This document shows, piece by piece, positions 41,431 to 51,746 of a stretch of DNA of 64,000 nt. The DNA is from Porphyra umbilicalis (Eukaryota > Rhodophyta > Bangiophyceae > Bangiales > Bangiaceae), in the NCBI GenBank assembly GCA_002049455.2, contig KV918778.1, positions 372,001 through 436,000 of the forward strand. Direction: 5' to 3'. The number at the start of each line of letters is the position of its first letter. Within the stretch, counting starts at the first letter, position 1. A program made the position numbers and the translations under genes. The notes below the pieces were generated by a model. The model was not told where the DNA came from. It made no database searches and saw nothing but the letters and a program-made list of their open reading frames with translations.

Positions 41431-43698
41431 ATGGCCGGGGTGCGGGTCCGCGTTGTGTCGGCACGGGGCCATCCCGTGTCTTTGTGCTCACGCACAGGTC
41501 GCGGCGTATCGGCGAGGTTGAGTAGGGGTGCGCCGCCGCGAGGTGGCACACCGAGAGGTGGTGGACCCGGTGAGTGTGGGTTTGCGCTGGGTGGGGGGGG
41601 CGGCGCGCACGGCGGCAAGCGCGGCAAGCCCGGCGGCGACGGCGGGAAGGGCGGCAAGCGCTGTGACGACGGCAAGCGCGGCAAGCCCGGCGGCGACGAC
41701 GGCAAGGGCGGCAAGCGCTGCGGCGACAGCAAGGGCGGCAAGAGCTGCGGAGACGGCAAGCGCGGCAAGCCCGGCGGCGACGGCGGCAAGGGCGGCAAGC
41801 GCTGCGGCGACGGCAAGCGCGGCAGGCCCGGCGGCGACGGCAGCAAGGGCGGCAAGCGCTGCGTCGGCGGCAGCAAGCGCGGCAAGCCCGGCGGCGACGG
41901 CAGCAAGGGCGGCAAGCGCTGCGTCGGCGGCAGAAAGCGCGGCAAGCCCGGCGGCGACAGCCAGGGTAAACACCCCCGAGCGGCCAACGCTATGGCGGAT
42001 TCGGCCGCGATGGCGGTGGACGTCGGCGTTGCCGATGGCGGCGCGGCCATCGACGGGGCGCATGCCGCCGCGGGGGGCCATCCGGAAGTGGATTGCTCCA
42101 CGGACCCGGAGTTCTTGCGCCAGTTTCGGCCTCGCGGCTCGTACTACGTACACGCGGAACCTGTGGAGGTGGTTGATGGGGTCCCGCCGGTCACCGACAA
42201 CGGTCTGTACGAGATGTGCGTGCGCAACCGCGCTCGTGCGCACACGCGTCGTGTCTACGCGCATTACGAGGCGTTGCCCGACTTCATTGACGTGATAGCG
42301 CAAGCCGGATTGCCGGACCACGCGGACGACCGCGTGGCCGAGGTCCACGGGGACACGTACTTTGGGAACCAGGGCCCTCAGCGTCGTGTGTACGAGGTGA
42401 TGTCGTTTTGCAACGAGGTCGTGCGCTACCAAGTGCCCTTGCACCCGTTCCACCGCTTGGTGTACGCCAATGCGCTTCTGTTCCCTGTGAAGGGTACAGA
42501 GACGATCGAGGCGGCGGCCAACTCGTTTTGCCGCTTGCTGCGCAACTGTTCGAAGGCCGTCTTCCTCAATCGGGCTCTCGCCGAGGACCTTTCGGTCCCG
42601 TTCGGGCACGACTCCGGTCTGGAGCCGTACCTCGAGCAGCTCGCGCTGGTGAAGCACGAGGAGAACGACAACGTCGAGGACGATTGCAGTCCGCGGGTCA
42701 CGGGGTTGCCGAACCCCTTTCGGCTGCCGATGTTCCCATCCGACCACCGTCGGGCCGCCGACACGCGCTTCTTTCGCGGTCGCGAGTTGATTCCCACCGC
42801 GTGGGCGGCTGGATTGCTCCGTGCGCCACGGGCGTTCGACTTGTCCCGTTGGCTTCCGCCTATTCCGGCGTGGGAGCCCCACACGGGGTTGTGGGTGGCA
42901 ACCCCCGTAGTGGTGTCGCACTTGGCGGATGCGTTGCGCAACGCCTACAGCTCAGTCTGGCAGGAGGTGTACTCCGAGTACTACTGCAACTTAGTTGCTG
43001 CGTGGGTTCACACCCTGCAGGAGGACAAGCTCTTCGTCCACTTGGACGCTAAGACGCTTCGTCATTTCGACGCGTTGGAAACGTCCAAGTTGGAGGACGC
43101 GCCCGACGGCGAAGCCAAGTACGTCTTGTACGGAGAGATGCGTCAAGCCGTGACGGCGTTTCCCTGGCGGGAGGTCCTGAAGGACGTCGTCTGGCGCGAC
43201 CGCGACTCCGGGGAAGCCCGTCAAGTGCGGGTCACGGTCGACCCGACCGAGGAGTACGACTTTTGCCTTCGCCACCCTTGTGTCGATTTCGACTGGGCGT
43301 TGGACCCGAACGCGCCACTCCCGATGGCTCGAATCACTTCGAACCATCCCGGGGTGTGGAGTCGTGGTCGTTGGAGCTGGGCTCACGCCATTGGCGACGC
43401 CCGAGAGGGCCGCTACCGCCCGCGTTCGCCGCGGCGCGATCGCTCGCCATCTCCGCCCCGGGCGGTGGATGCCACTTGGCCGACCCGCGCGTCTTCCACC
43501 GCGGCGGTTGCCTTGTTTGGGTCGGCGCGTGCGCGCGATGTACGCGCTCGCGCGCCCCGTGGGGCAGCCTTGTCGGCGGTGGCTAACGCCTGGGGTCGAG
43601 CAGATCGCGGGCCTGCGGACCGCTGTGGAGCGCGCCGACGGACGGAGTGTCGAGTCGGCTTTGTCCATCATTGGACAGGCCGTGGCTCGCGCCGTTGA
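41431..43698 (+). CDS. Unrecognised ORF inside the chromovirus, antisense to its genes
   Basis: This plus-strand frame lies between the chromovirus integrase and its 3' LTR, antisense to gag-pol. The first ATG is 41431; another, 41992, follows a glycine/lysine repeat made of GKRGKPGGDG-like units (41608-41960). After the repeat comes about 400 residues of ordinary-looking protein (YYVHAEPVEVVDGVPPVTD, YEVMSFCNEVVRYQVPLHPFH, HPCVDFDWALDPNAPLP), then a basic, proline-rich tail. I recognise no family. Antisense ORFs between pol and the 3' LTR are known in some plant Ty3/gypsy elements, so it may belong to the retroelement; a captured host fragment is the alternative. It is treated as part of a fossil element, and no function is proposed. 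Confidence 0.5.
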   Translation: MAGVRVRVVSARGHPVSLCSRTGRGVSARLSRGAPPRGGTPRGGGPGECGFALGGGGGAHGGKRGKPGGDGGKGGKRCDDGKRGKPGGDDGKGGKRCGDSKGGKSCGDGKRGKPGGDGGKGGKRCGDGKRGRPGGDGSKGGKRCVGGSKRGKPGGDGSKGGKRCVGGRKRGKPGGDSQGKHPRAANAMADSAAMAVDVGVADGGAAIDGAHAAAGGHPEVDCSTDPEFLRQFRPRGSYYVHAEPVEVVDGVPPVTDNGLYEMCVRNRARAHTRRVYAHYEALPDFIDVIAQAGLPDHADDRVAEVHGDTYFGNQGPQRRVYEVMSFCNEVVRYQVPLHPFHRLVYANALLFPVKGTETIEAAANSFCRLLRNCSKAVFLNRALAEDLSVPFGHDSGLEPYLEQLALVKHEENDNVEDDCSPRVTGLPNPFRLPMFPSDHRRAADTRFFRGRELIPTAWAAGLLRAPRAFDLSRWLPPIPAWEPHTGLWVATPVVVSHLADALRNAYSSVWQEVYSEYYCNLVAAWVHTLQEDKLFVHLDAKTLRHFDALETSKLEDAPDGEAKYVLYGEMRQAVTAFPWREVLKDVVWRDRDSGEARQVRVTVDPTEEYDFCLRHPCVDFDWALDPNAPLPMARITSNHPGVWSRGRWSWAHAIGDAREGRYRPRSPRRDRSPSPPRAVDATWPTRASSTAAVALFGSARARDVRARAPRGAALSAVANAWGRADRGPADRCGARRRTECRVGFVHHWTGRGSRR

Positions 43699-44093
43699 CG
43701 GCGATGCCAACTACGGGCGATTCGCTCAGCACCTCGAGGCTATCCAGCCAGAGGAGGAGGCTACGCCGGCGCGCTTCAACGCGCAGAGCATCCTTGGTCG
43801 TCGGACCCATGAGGGCGGGGGCCCGTCGACGGGGACCCCGCACTCGGCGCGCAACACGCGTGCGCGTAGTGTCTCGCAAGAGTCGGCGGCCAGTGTCGGC
43901 GCGAGCCGCGATTCCCGCCGGGACTCGCGGCGTCGTGACGACGAGGAGTAGCGAGGTTCACTGTTCAGTGACTTGCTCGGTTGACCCCGGCGGGGGGGTG
44001 GGGTTGCCAATGTCGAGGTCTTACGCCCTTTTAGGGTGTTGATGTTTCTTCGTCTTGTTGTTGTTTGTCGTTTGACATGTTTGTATCCACTTC

Positions 44094-47000
44094 TCAGTTT
44101 TTCTGTTTATCGTCATAGCGATGAAGGAAGTGGCAGGCCATCATGGCCCATGTTGTGGGATTTGTATCCCTTGAGTCTGCTGATAAAAGCACTTCGTACT
44201 CGAAACATGCACGTATGGCAGTAGCGTACCAAATGGTGTTGGTCCATTGTGGTATTACCACGGTTGCTTCCTCTGTGGTTGTTACCAAGCGTCGAAGGAC
44301 TGAGTCCAAGTGTTGTACCGGAGGTACCAGAAACCCGTTGGGGAGCACTGGTACGGGGGGATCGCTCCCGATCAGTGTCGCCTGTGCGGAGTTCGGCCCC
44401 ACATATGTGTACGGGCCGTAAACACGGTTCAGCCGAGGGAATTGCCGCAAGGCAAGTTGGGGATCATACGCAAAGTTGCGCGTCATGGACGGCAAAGTGG
44501 ACTTGAGCCACGCAACAGGAATTACTTCCTTAATTGCGACGGCTGTACTTGACTCTGTCCACGAGACGTCGGCATGGATAACTCCGTCACCGGTAACATG
44601 GACATGTTGGATAGTGGGTATCCACGTGCAGTCCATGACGATGTTGGCCACGGTTGTGAGCCCGGCCTGTCGGCGACTTCGTCGCGTTGGCGTTTGGCAC
44701 TCGTACCCTGGTACATGCTTCTTCTTCTGTCGAAGGAAACGCACCACCAGGTTGCGGGGGAGGTTCTCCAGGGCTTCCCAGGTGTCGTCCTTCGACCCGT
44801 AGTCGAACCAGCGCACCTTAGCGCTATAGCTGTCACCCGTCTGGCGTAAGCCTAGGAGTTTGTCGATCACATACTCATCGGCAGTTGCCGGGGGGGGTGC
44901 CTTGCTTTGGTCTAGACCATCTAGCAGGGGGTGTGGAACCGTGTCCGTCGTCGTTGGACGAGGAGCTGGGGTGACATGGTCACTGCTGACGCGTTTCTCC
45001 TCGCCGTCAATGTCAATGACAAACATGGAGGCGTCCGCGTCTGCGTCGATGACCACGAAGGGTCCGATGGCTTTGCTTTGCTGCCTGTTTTGCCTATCGT
45101 GGTTGGTCGTATATACGTAGTCGCCGATCTTGACGTCCGCATTGCGGATTGCGACCGGATGGTCGAAGTTACGTTTGTAACGTTGTTGCGTCTTACGCAA
45201 GGCCTCGACTACGATGGGGATCTGCTTGCGCAGGCGGGCCATGAACTCGCATTTGCGGGCTAGGGGTGACCCGTCCTTGAGCGTTCCCTTATTGGTAAGC
45301 GGAGTGCCCGGGGGCAAGTTGCTAACCGTGAGGTTGAGGATCCGCCTTGGAATAACGAGCTCAAATGGGGCGATGCCCGTCGACCGATGTGGTTGGCTAT
45401 TATACGCCATGGTGATTACCGGGAGTAGCTCATCCCATCGTGATGGGTCGTCGGCGACGTAGTGTCGCAGCTGAGTAGCCATGGTACGGTTGTACCGTTC
45501 AAATTGCCCATTGGTTTGGGGATGATACGCCGTGGTGCGAACCGTTTCAATGCCAAGCATTTTCATCACAGCGATGAAGAAGTTCGACATGAACTGGGGC
45601 CCTTGGTCTGATAGGATCCGGTCCGGTGGCCCGTAGGCTGACACCCACGCGTCAACGATGGCTGACGCCACGGACATGGCCGTGATTCGCCGCAAGGCGA
45701 CGCACTTGGTGAGCTTGGCGAAGCGGTCGGTGATAACCAAGATGAAGCGGTTGCCCTTCTTGGAGGCCGGAATGGGCCCGAAGATGTCAACGGACAGCTC
45801 CGTGAGAGGCTCGGTAGCCTGGAACAGGGTCAAGGGCGTGGTCTGTCGCCGCAAGGCGAGGCGATTTTGCGCACACGTTGTGCATTTGGTGATGGTCGAA
45901 TGAATATCCGTCACCATTGAAGGCCAGTAGTATGCCTTACGCATTTTGTGATACATCCGGTTCATACCAGGATGGGCGGCCACGGTTGCGTGGTGCTCGA
46001 GGGTCAACACGCGTTCGCGTAGAGACTTTGGAATAACCAGTTGATTGCCGTAAGTCGCACGGCGGTACAGAGCGTGATGCTCATCGCGGAAGAAGGCCTT
46101 GGCCGTTCCGCGCTCCACGCGAGTGGACATCTCGACGCAGAAGTCGTCTGTTTGTTGTGCTTCGACAACATCGTCGAACTCCACCGGTTCCGGTTTGTCG
46201 GTGCCCGTGTACCTCCCCGTTCTTAAGCCGTTGGCCGTCTCGGCTTGCTCAAGCACTATGGCTAGGGGCAATGACGTTGAGCTTCAACATCTTGTTGATC
46301 TGATCAGCGATGATCTGCCGTTTGAACGGCCTGGTTCGGTAGGGTTGGGCCCGTATGGGCAGAGCGTCGGGAGGAGTGACGATGGCGTGCTCCGTATCAC
46401 GGATGACGCCAAGGGTTCCATCCCACATAGACGAATGCGTCTTAAGCATGTCAAGAATCTGCTTGTGCAGGTACTCGGGTGCCTCACTGAGGTCGAGGTC
46501 CTCGAGTGGGTCACGACTCGCGTCGTCCGATGAGTTATCGGTTCCACCCTTTGGGTTGTTGTCATCCAAGACGGCGGAAAGCATCGGCCCTTGGTAGGGT
46601 TCTGCGAACCCCAAGGTTGAGTTCTTGCGAACAATGACTTGGTCCTTGCCGAAGTTGCATAACTTGACCAAGAATGGTTCGTCCGGTTTGACGATGGCGA
46701 TGCCGCGGGCGACTGCCATGGACTTGTGTCGGCACAACCGAATGTTCGGTGTGATGGTAACAATACCAGGGGTGTCGCACGTGGCCATGATCCACTCCTC
46801 CTTGTGTCCGTTGACACGCACCTGTTTGCAGGCTCGAACCCGAGCGGGTTTATCTTGCCAGTGGCGGTCCCACGCGCTGTCGTTAAGACAAGCTAAGATC
46901 GGCGTCGGCCGAGGTTGTTCTTCCGTGCAGCGCACGTGCTCTTGCCAGACGATCTCGCGCAAGCGCGGCAAGATGCCCTCGATGTTTTGTTCAATTAACT

Positions 47001-47361
47001 CGGTGCCAAGAATGCACGGGACTGACAAGTTGTCGGAAACGAGGAATCGGTCAAATAGACGCACACCTCCGGTGTCTACATACAGATATATGGCTTACTT
47101 CGTCACAAGACGATTGTTGTTTGCATCTCGGATGCGCGGAAGCGTGGTCAACTCCTCGGCGTAAGCCATCCAGTTCGAAGGGAGAACACTAGTTCGCACT
47201 ATGTTCACCCCGGCGCCCGTGTCTAAGACAGGGCGGCAACTTCGCATTACGCGCAGGCATGGGCCTAACGTGGCTGCGATCTCGTAGTGCCGAAGGGCAG
47301 GACGTAAGAGTCTTTTCACCGTACGCTTTCGCGTTCCGCCGGGCAACCCTAAGTCGGGCAC
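44094..47361 (-). mobile_element. Chromovirus pol region: protease, integrase, chromodomain
   Basis: On the minus strand an aspartic protease block (VLDTGAGVNIVRTS) comes first. Integrase follows with its His/Cys finger (LEHHATVAAHPG ... CTTCAQNR) and catalytic core (SVDIFGPIP, LSDQGPQFMS, YHPQTNGQFERYNR). A chromodomain (YVIDKLLGLRQTG ... DTWEALENLP) lies at about 44735-44880. This order identifies a chromovirus. The region is broken. Confidence 0.85.
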
Positions 47362-47366
47362 CCGGC

Positions 47367-49011
47367 CTAGACGTTTTTCGAGTCGTCCACGGCGTCGGCC
47401 GGATGCTCGATCTCGTCTTCTTCGACGTTACCGTCGGCAAGGGCATGAACGCCGATAGGCGGTTGCCGACGTTCGCGGGGGCGATAAGGCTCGGCACACT
47501 GTGCGGCGAAGTGCCCCGGCTTGTTACAGTTGTAACAGATGTCAGCCCGATTGGCTTGAGGGACGGCGGCCCGAGGGGGCGGCGGGGTGCGAACCGGTGT
47601 GAACGGTCGTTCCGTCGTCGTCCGCTGGTCTTGTGTCGCGTAAGCGACTTTGATCGCCGTTGGGCGGGTCATCTTGAGTTGCAAACGCAACTTGTTCGTA
47701 CCGTCCCAATACATCTGGGCGGTGGCGACCGTCTCGGACAGGGTTCGGTCGGGGAACTGGTCGTTCAGGACCCGGACGTGCGCTTGCACAAGGTCCGAAA
47801 GACCAGTGATGAAGACGTCCTCAACGTCTTGGATGTCGAACAAACCGTTCAGGAGGTCGCAGTGCGTTTCCACGCGATGACCAAAGGCCGTGAGCACCTC
47901 GTTGTCTTGTTGCTTCATCGTAATGATGTCTTGATAGGCGTTAGCCATAGTTGCGTGTGTCGCATACTTCGAAAGAAGCCAGTTGACGGCATCTCCGTAT
48001 GTACGGATGGCATAAAGCTTACGTCCGAGGGTGCTGTTAAGCGCGCCGGAGAAGGCCATCTTGGCGTTGCCGGCTAGTCGAAAGACCATAAGCGGGAGGG
48101 CTTGACCGTGCGTCAGCCCAGCCGCGTCGCACGCGCGGCGAAAGGTCGTCAAGAACGTGAAGATGCCCAAGGGCTGGGCTCCCGTGAATGGCTGTTGCCC
48201 ATGGAACGCTCCGTCCCAACGTTTGTTGAGACGGTGCGACCGCTGTGCCTCTTTAGGCGTGTACGTCAGTTGACGGCGGATCAGGAAGTACGTGCTGTAG
48301 TCCAGGAGTGTCTTGAAGCGGCTATTAGAGGCGGATCACTTTGATCCTATCGGCTTTTTCAAGTCGCTCCTTCCGTTTGGTGGGGGTCGCGGGGCACTTT
48401 CGCGCGGCCGCGTCCGACTCGCTCGAGCTGTCGCTCGGCGAGAACCCACTTGGGGGCGACGGCGGGTTTGGGGGCCCGTGGCCATCGTCCGAAGAGGACG
48501 TGTCCGTCGCGTTGGGGTTGTCGTCGTCTGACGACGTCGGGCTTGACCCAGAGGCGGAATCGTCGGAAGATGAGGAAAGCGCGGCGTTAGCCGGAGCGTC
48601 CTTGCGGACGGACTTGTCCTTAATCACCTTGCTCGTCTTCTTGACATCCTTGGTCTTGTCGCCCGACTGGCGGCGAGACTTAGCCACACGGCGTTCCTCC
48701 TCATGGGAGTCGACCTTGCGCAGGGCCTCGACGTCGTCGACCAACTTGTCATTGGCTCGCGCCAGAGACTCGTTAGTCTGTTCTTGGGCCGTTAGGCGTC
48801 GCTGAAGTGCTTCAACGGCCGCCTTCAGGCTCTCCACCACCTGCATCTGCCCAGAGGCGGCTTGATCCGCAGGGATGGGAGGAGTTGGAGCACCGTCCGT
48901 TGGGGCGTCGGAGGCGGCAGGAGTGCCTTGTCCCCCGCCCGGCGGCCGGTAGCCAGCTGGCAACTTGCCGTCTCTGGCTCGCCGAGTGCCGCCGGTACCA
49001 CCAGTAGACAT
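47367..49011 (-). mobile_element. Chromovirus gag region with zinc knuckle
   Basis: The ATG at 49011 begins a charged, serine-rich N-terminal part with a coiled-coil-like stretch (VESLKAAVEALQRRL). The capsid-like part follows and ends in one CCHC knuckle (CYNCNKPGHFAAQC) near 47510. It is broken like the rest of the element. Confidence 0.8.
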
Positions 49012-49224
49012 ACTGGGACCTGAACAAAGTGTTCCGACTTGGCCTACGCCCTGCGCGCCAACGTCGGAGATCTCAACCGTGATGCCCCCGGCACCACGCC
49101 CACAAGTCGATGGCTTACGCCCCGCGCGCCAAGCGACCGTATCGACACCGTCACAATGCCACGAGGCAGCGAGAAAGTTCTCGGGGACACCGTGCCGCGA
49201 GGCACGATGAAGGCGAGGGTATCC

Positions 49225-49239
49225 CCTGCTGCTCCACCA
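49225..49239 (-). promoter_or_regulatory. Primer-binding site of the chromovirus
   Basis: Two bases inside the 5' LTR the minus strand reads TGGTGGAGCAGCAGG, the form of a tRNA-primed site beginning TGG. The tRNA was not identified. Confidence 0.6.
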
Positions 49240-49241
49240 AA

Positions 49242-49636
49242 TGTGGTATTAATAACGTTAGTTCAATTACCAGTGTACTGAAACCGACCGTAGCCAAGCA
49301 ATAAAGCGAGTTCTATCGCCGTCGCGGCGAGGAAGAAAGACCTTTTGTTGAAGGGCATCCGATGGGGAGCCGGGTGGCGCCCACGACGGTGACCCCGGAC
49401 CCACGGTGGTTTAATACAAACAACGGCACTGGTCGATCGACCATCCGATCAATCGATCGTAATGAGTGCCGGCAGACAGATAAGACAGGCAAGCAAACAA
49501 GCAATAAAAAAATAAACAATGCGGAAGTAACCCCCCAAAGGGCGTGCCACAAGCCGAGTCACACAAATCCGTGGATTCAGCCAGTCAAGGGGGCTACTCG
49601 TGGCTGATTGCCAATTGGGAGCAGAAATATGCTACA
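49242..49636 (-). repeat. 5' LTR of the chromovirus
   Basis: Direct repeat of 40435-40829. It is followed at 49637 by GATAC, matching four of five bases of GATAA before the other LTR. Confidence 0.95.
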
Positions 49637-49933
49637 GATACGTGTAGACGGGGCGTTGAGGGCGAATGGATGCCCCGTTGTCCGAGAAGCGGCTTGCTGC
49701 ACTCCACGCAATCCTGGGTGCGACCACGACCCATCCATCCTCCAGCCAAAAAGGCTATGATTCATGCACACGTTGACAGCAGATGAATCGGTCTACGTAC
49801 TCAGCGGCTAGGGTGCTACACAGCCGATTGGCAACAGTTGACATGAAGGAAGGTCTGGGAGCAGAACTCTCAGCGCGACTGACCTGCAGGGGGTATGGCA
49901 ACGAGGCAGTCAGAGCGGCCGCACAGCGCCGAA
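49637..49933. other. Right body of the carrier element, no gene
   Basis: Unique sequence between the chromovirus and the hAT MITE. Its last eight bases, GCGCCGAA (49926-49933), are the left target copy of that MITE. Confidence 0.5.
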
Positions 49934-50570
49934 TAGGGTTGCTCAGAACGCCCGGGGCGTCGTTCAGGGCGTCGTTAAGGGCGTCACCAGGGCGTCATTT
50001 GGGCGTCGCGCGCCCCTAACGCCCCAACTCAAAAGGGCGTCAGCAAGGCGTCGCGAAGAGAAAGTTTTAATGGGGGTCTACATGATTCAGCAGGTGGCGG
50101 ATGTGCACCTTGGTTGGGGACAGGCACCCAGTCTTGACACAGAAAATGGCATATGAGTGCACAGTATGGGTGCCACTTTAATCACCTTGCGAATACTGAG
50201 GGTGCTACTTGGGGCGTCGTAAGGGCGTTTTGGCTGCCTAATGGGGCGTCAGTAAGGCGTCTTATCCGTCGCGCGCCCCTGACGCCCCCGAAATAGGGGC
50301 GTCGTGTGCAACCCTAGTGTCTATTCCCCTGAGGGGATCATTTGATCCTCTGAGGATCAATTGATCCTCATATGAGGCACCTCAAAAAAGAACCTTCCTG
50401 ACGTCCGTTCTGTTTTTTTTCGATACAGGCGAACGCAGCGTGCCCGTCTTACCCGTCGGACTGTTCAAGGGCACCTGAGGGCACAAAAACGTGCACGGCA
50501 AGGAAGAAAGATTCCTTTTTTTCGCGTAAGTAGGATCAATTGATCCTCAAGATCAGGGGAATAGACACTA
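49934..50570. mobile_element. hAT MITE with GCGCCGAA target duplication, carrying a second MITE in its last two bases
   Basis: The left tip is TAGGGTTGCTCAGAACGCCC and the right tip, reversed, is TAGGGTTGCACACGACGCCC. Many GGGCGTC words repeat inside both ends. The left target copy GCGCCGAA (49926-49933) has its partner at 50571-50578, beyond the TA element that starts at 50317. The hAT MITE body is therefore 49934-50316, and its terminal TA was the target of the later insertion. Confidence 0.88.
50317..50568. mobile_element. TA-flanked palindrome-rich MITE (GTGTCTATTC family), copy 1
   Basis: The tips are GTGTCTATTCCCCTGA and its reverse complement, flanked by TA at 50315-50316 and 50569-50570. 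Inside lie the hairpin GGATCA-TT-TGATCC (50335-50348) and the perfect palindromes GAGGATCAATTGATCCTC (50352-50369) and AGGATCAATTGATCCT (50532-50547). The 252 bp encode nothing recognisable. A relative lies at 57577-58286. Confidence 0.88.
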
Positions 50571-50740
50571 GCGCCGAACCACCTGGCTGATCAATTTGAA
50601 GTGGTCAACGAAAGCTCCTGTCTGCCCGGGCAATTAAACATAAATACAACCAAGTCGTTTGTCGTTTGGTTTGGTTCGTTTCTTGAAATCAACCTGATTC
50701 ATCGAACCATCTGTAGATTCAACATGAACTTACAACCCTG

Positions 50741-51746
50741 TTCTCGTCGCCACGTTGGCCAAAGATCCGCTTTCTTCGTCGGAGCTATCAGGCGCCACCC
50801 ACGTCCTTCCCCGCCGTTGTTGACAGTCCCCCGGCACCCAATCCCCCTTTTCTGCCGGCCTTCTGGTTGAGAAACCGCTTTGGTCCAGGACTCTTTTTAT
50901 CCTGGTCAAACTACCCTCTCACCTCTCATCGCGGCCCGCGGCGCCCCAGCGCCCCCTCCCCACAACCGAACGTAAAATGACCACTTTCTGTCATCGCCGT
51001 CATCACACACACACCCCACCCAGTCTGAGCCCTCGCAATGGACCACCACACTGGAGGCTCGCTAGCACGAGCTGGGGGGACAGCCTCCAGACCAAAACTA
51101 CAACAGCCGAAACCACACTCTTACTGCTCATTCTAATTTCATTCCCAATACAATACGACAGAGCAACATCCGCAGAATGCAGCGAGGGGTGTACCTCCAG
51201 CAACCACCAATCAAAGAATAGATCGACCAAGTGTCGCTTCCGAGGTAAGAATGGACGGTCAGGAACCCGGAAAGCATCCCAACTGGATCAAGGCAGATTG
51301 ACCAATCAGCGCCCCTATTGGGACAGCTGGAGGGGCTCTTTCCGTGTCCGTCTCACAGAGGAGCTTCGCTAATGATGACTATCCTATTATCCTAAGACTG
51401 CAAAGCTAAGGACACCGGTCCGCTTGCCTCACCACCTTCCCACTCACCGCCTTCCCCCTCACCACCTTCCCCCTCCCCGCCTTGCGCCGTCGGCGGAACA
51501 AGCTACATGCACGTCGTGCTGTTGATACGCCCTCTGTCCGAGGCGTCAGAGCAGAGGAGCTTCAGGAAACAACACAATCGTGCTCCGAGAACACAAGTGC
51601 AAGCGTACGCCATCAGCTTCTCCAGCAACCTGGCACGATGTTCCGTCGGCTTCTCTTCGAAACCTCGGGCGGCCACCGAAACACCGTCACCCATCTCCTC
51701 CCAACCCATTGCATACAATACGTGTCGCCGCTTCGCCGCCACCCCC
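50741..51746. other. No gene recognised; downstream of the Mn-type CDF gene
   Basis: Begins with the right target copy TTCTCGTC of the carrier element. A short run of tcaccaccttccccctc-like repeats lies near 51427-51480. No domain is recognised on either strand. Confidence 0.4.

Larger units (their letters stand above)
40435..49636 (-). mobile_element. Ty3/gypsy chromovirus (chromodomain LTR retrotransposon)
   Basis: Direct 395-bp LTRs (TGTGGTATT ... GCTACA) bound the element at 40435-40829 and 49242-49636. It reads on the minus strand, so the right LTR is the 5' one. Flanking five-base copies are GATAA and GATAC. Parts recognised are primer-binding site, gag with a zinc knuckle, protease, integrase and C-terminal chromodomain. 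A plus-strand ORF of unknown function fills the space between pol and the 3' LTR. The element is broken, with several breaks. The LTRs differ at about 6 of 395 positions (1.5 percent), so it is young in relative terms. Confidence 0.92.
38525..50740. mobile_element. hAT-type non-autonomous carrier with perfect 8-bp target duplication, filled by later insertions
   Basis: The left tip is CAGGGTTGTCAG and the right tip, reversed, is CAGGGTTGTAAG. The eight bases outside are TTCTCGTC on both sides (38517-38524 and 50741-50748), an exact match. Inside each end is a similar direct-repeat segment with gtttggtttgg and caacctgattca (38536-38590 and about 50660-50712). Of the 12.2 kb, 9.2 kb is a chromovirus and 0.64 kb is a pair of nested MITEs. 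The carrier itself is about 2.4 kb with no recognisable transposase. Confidence 0.85.
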
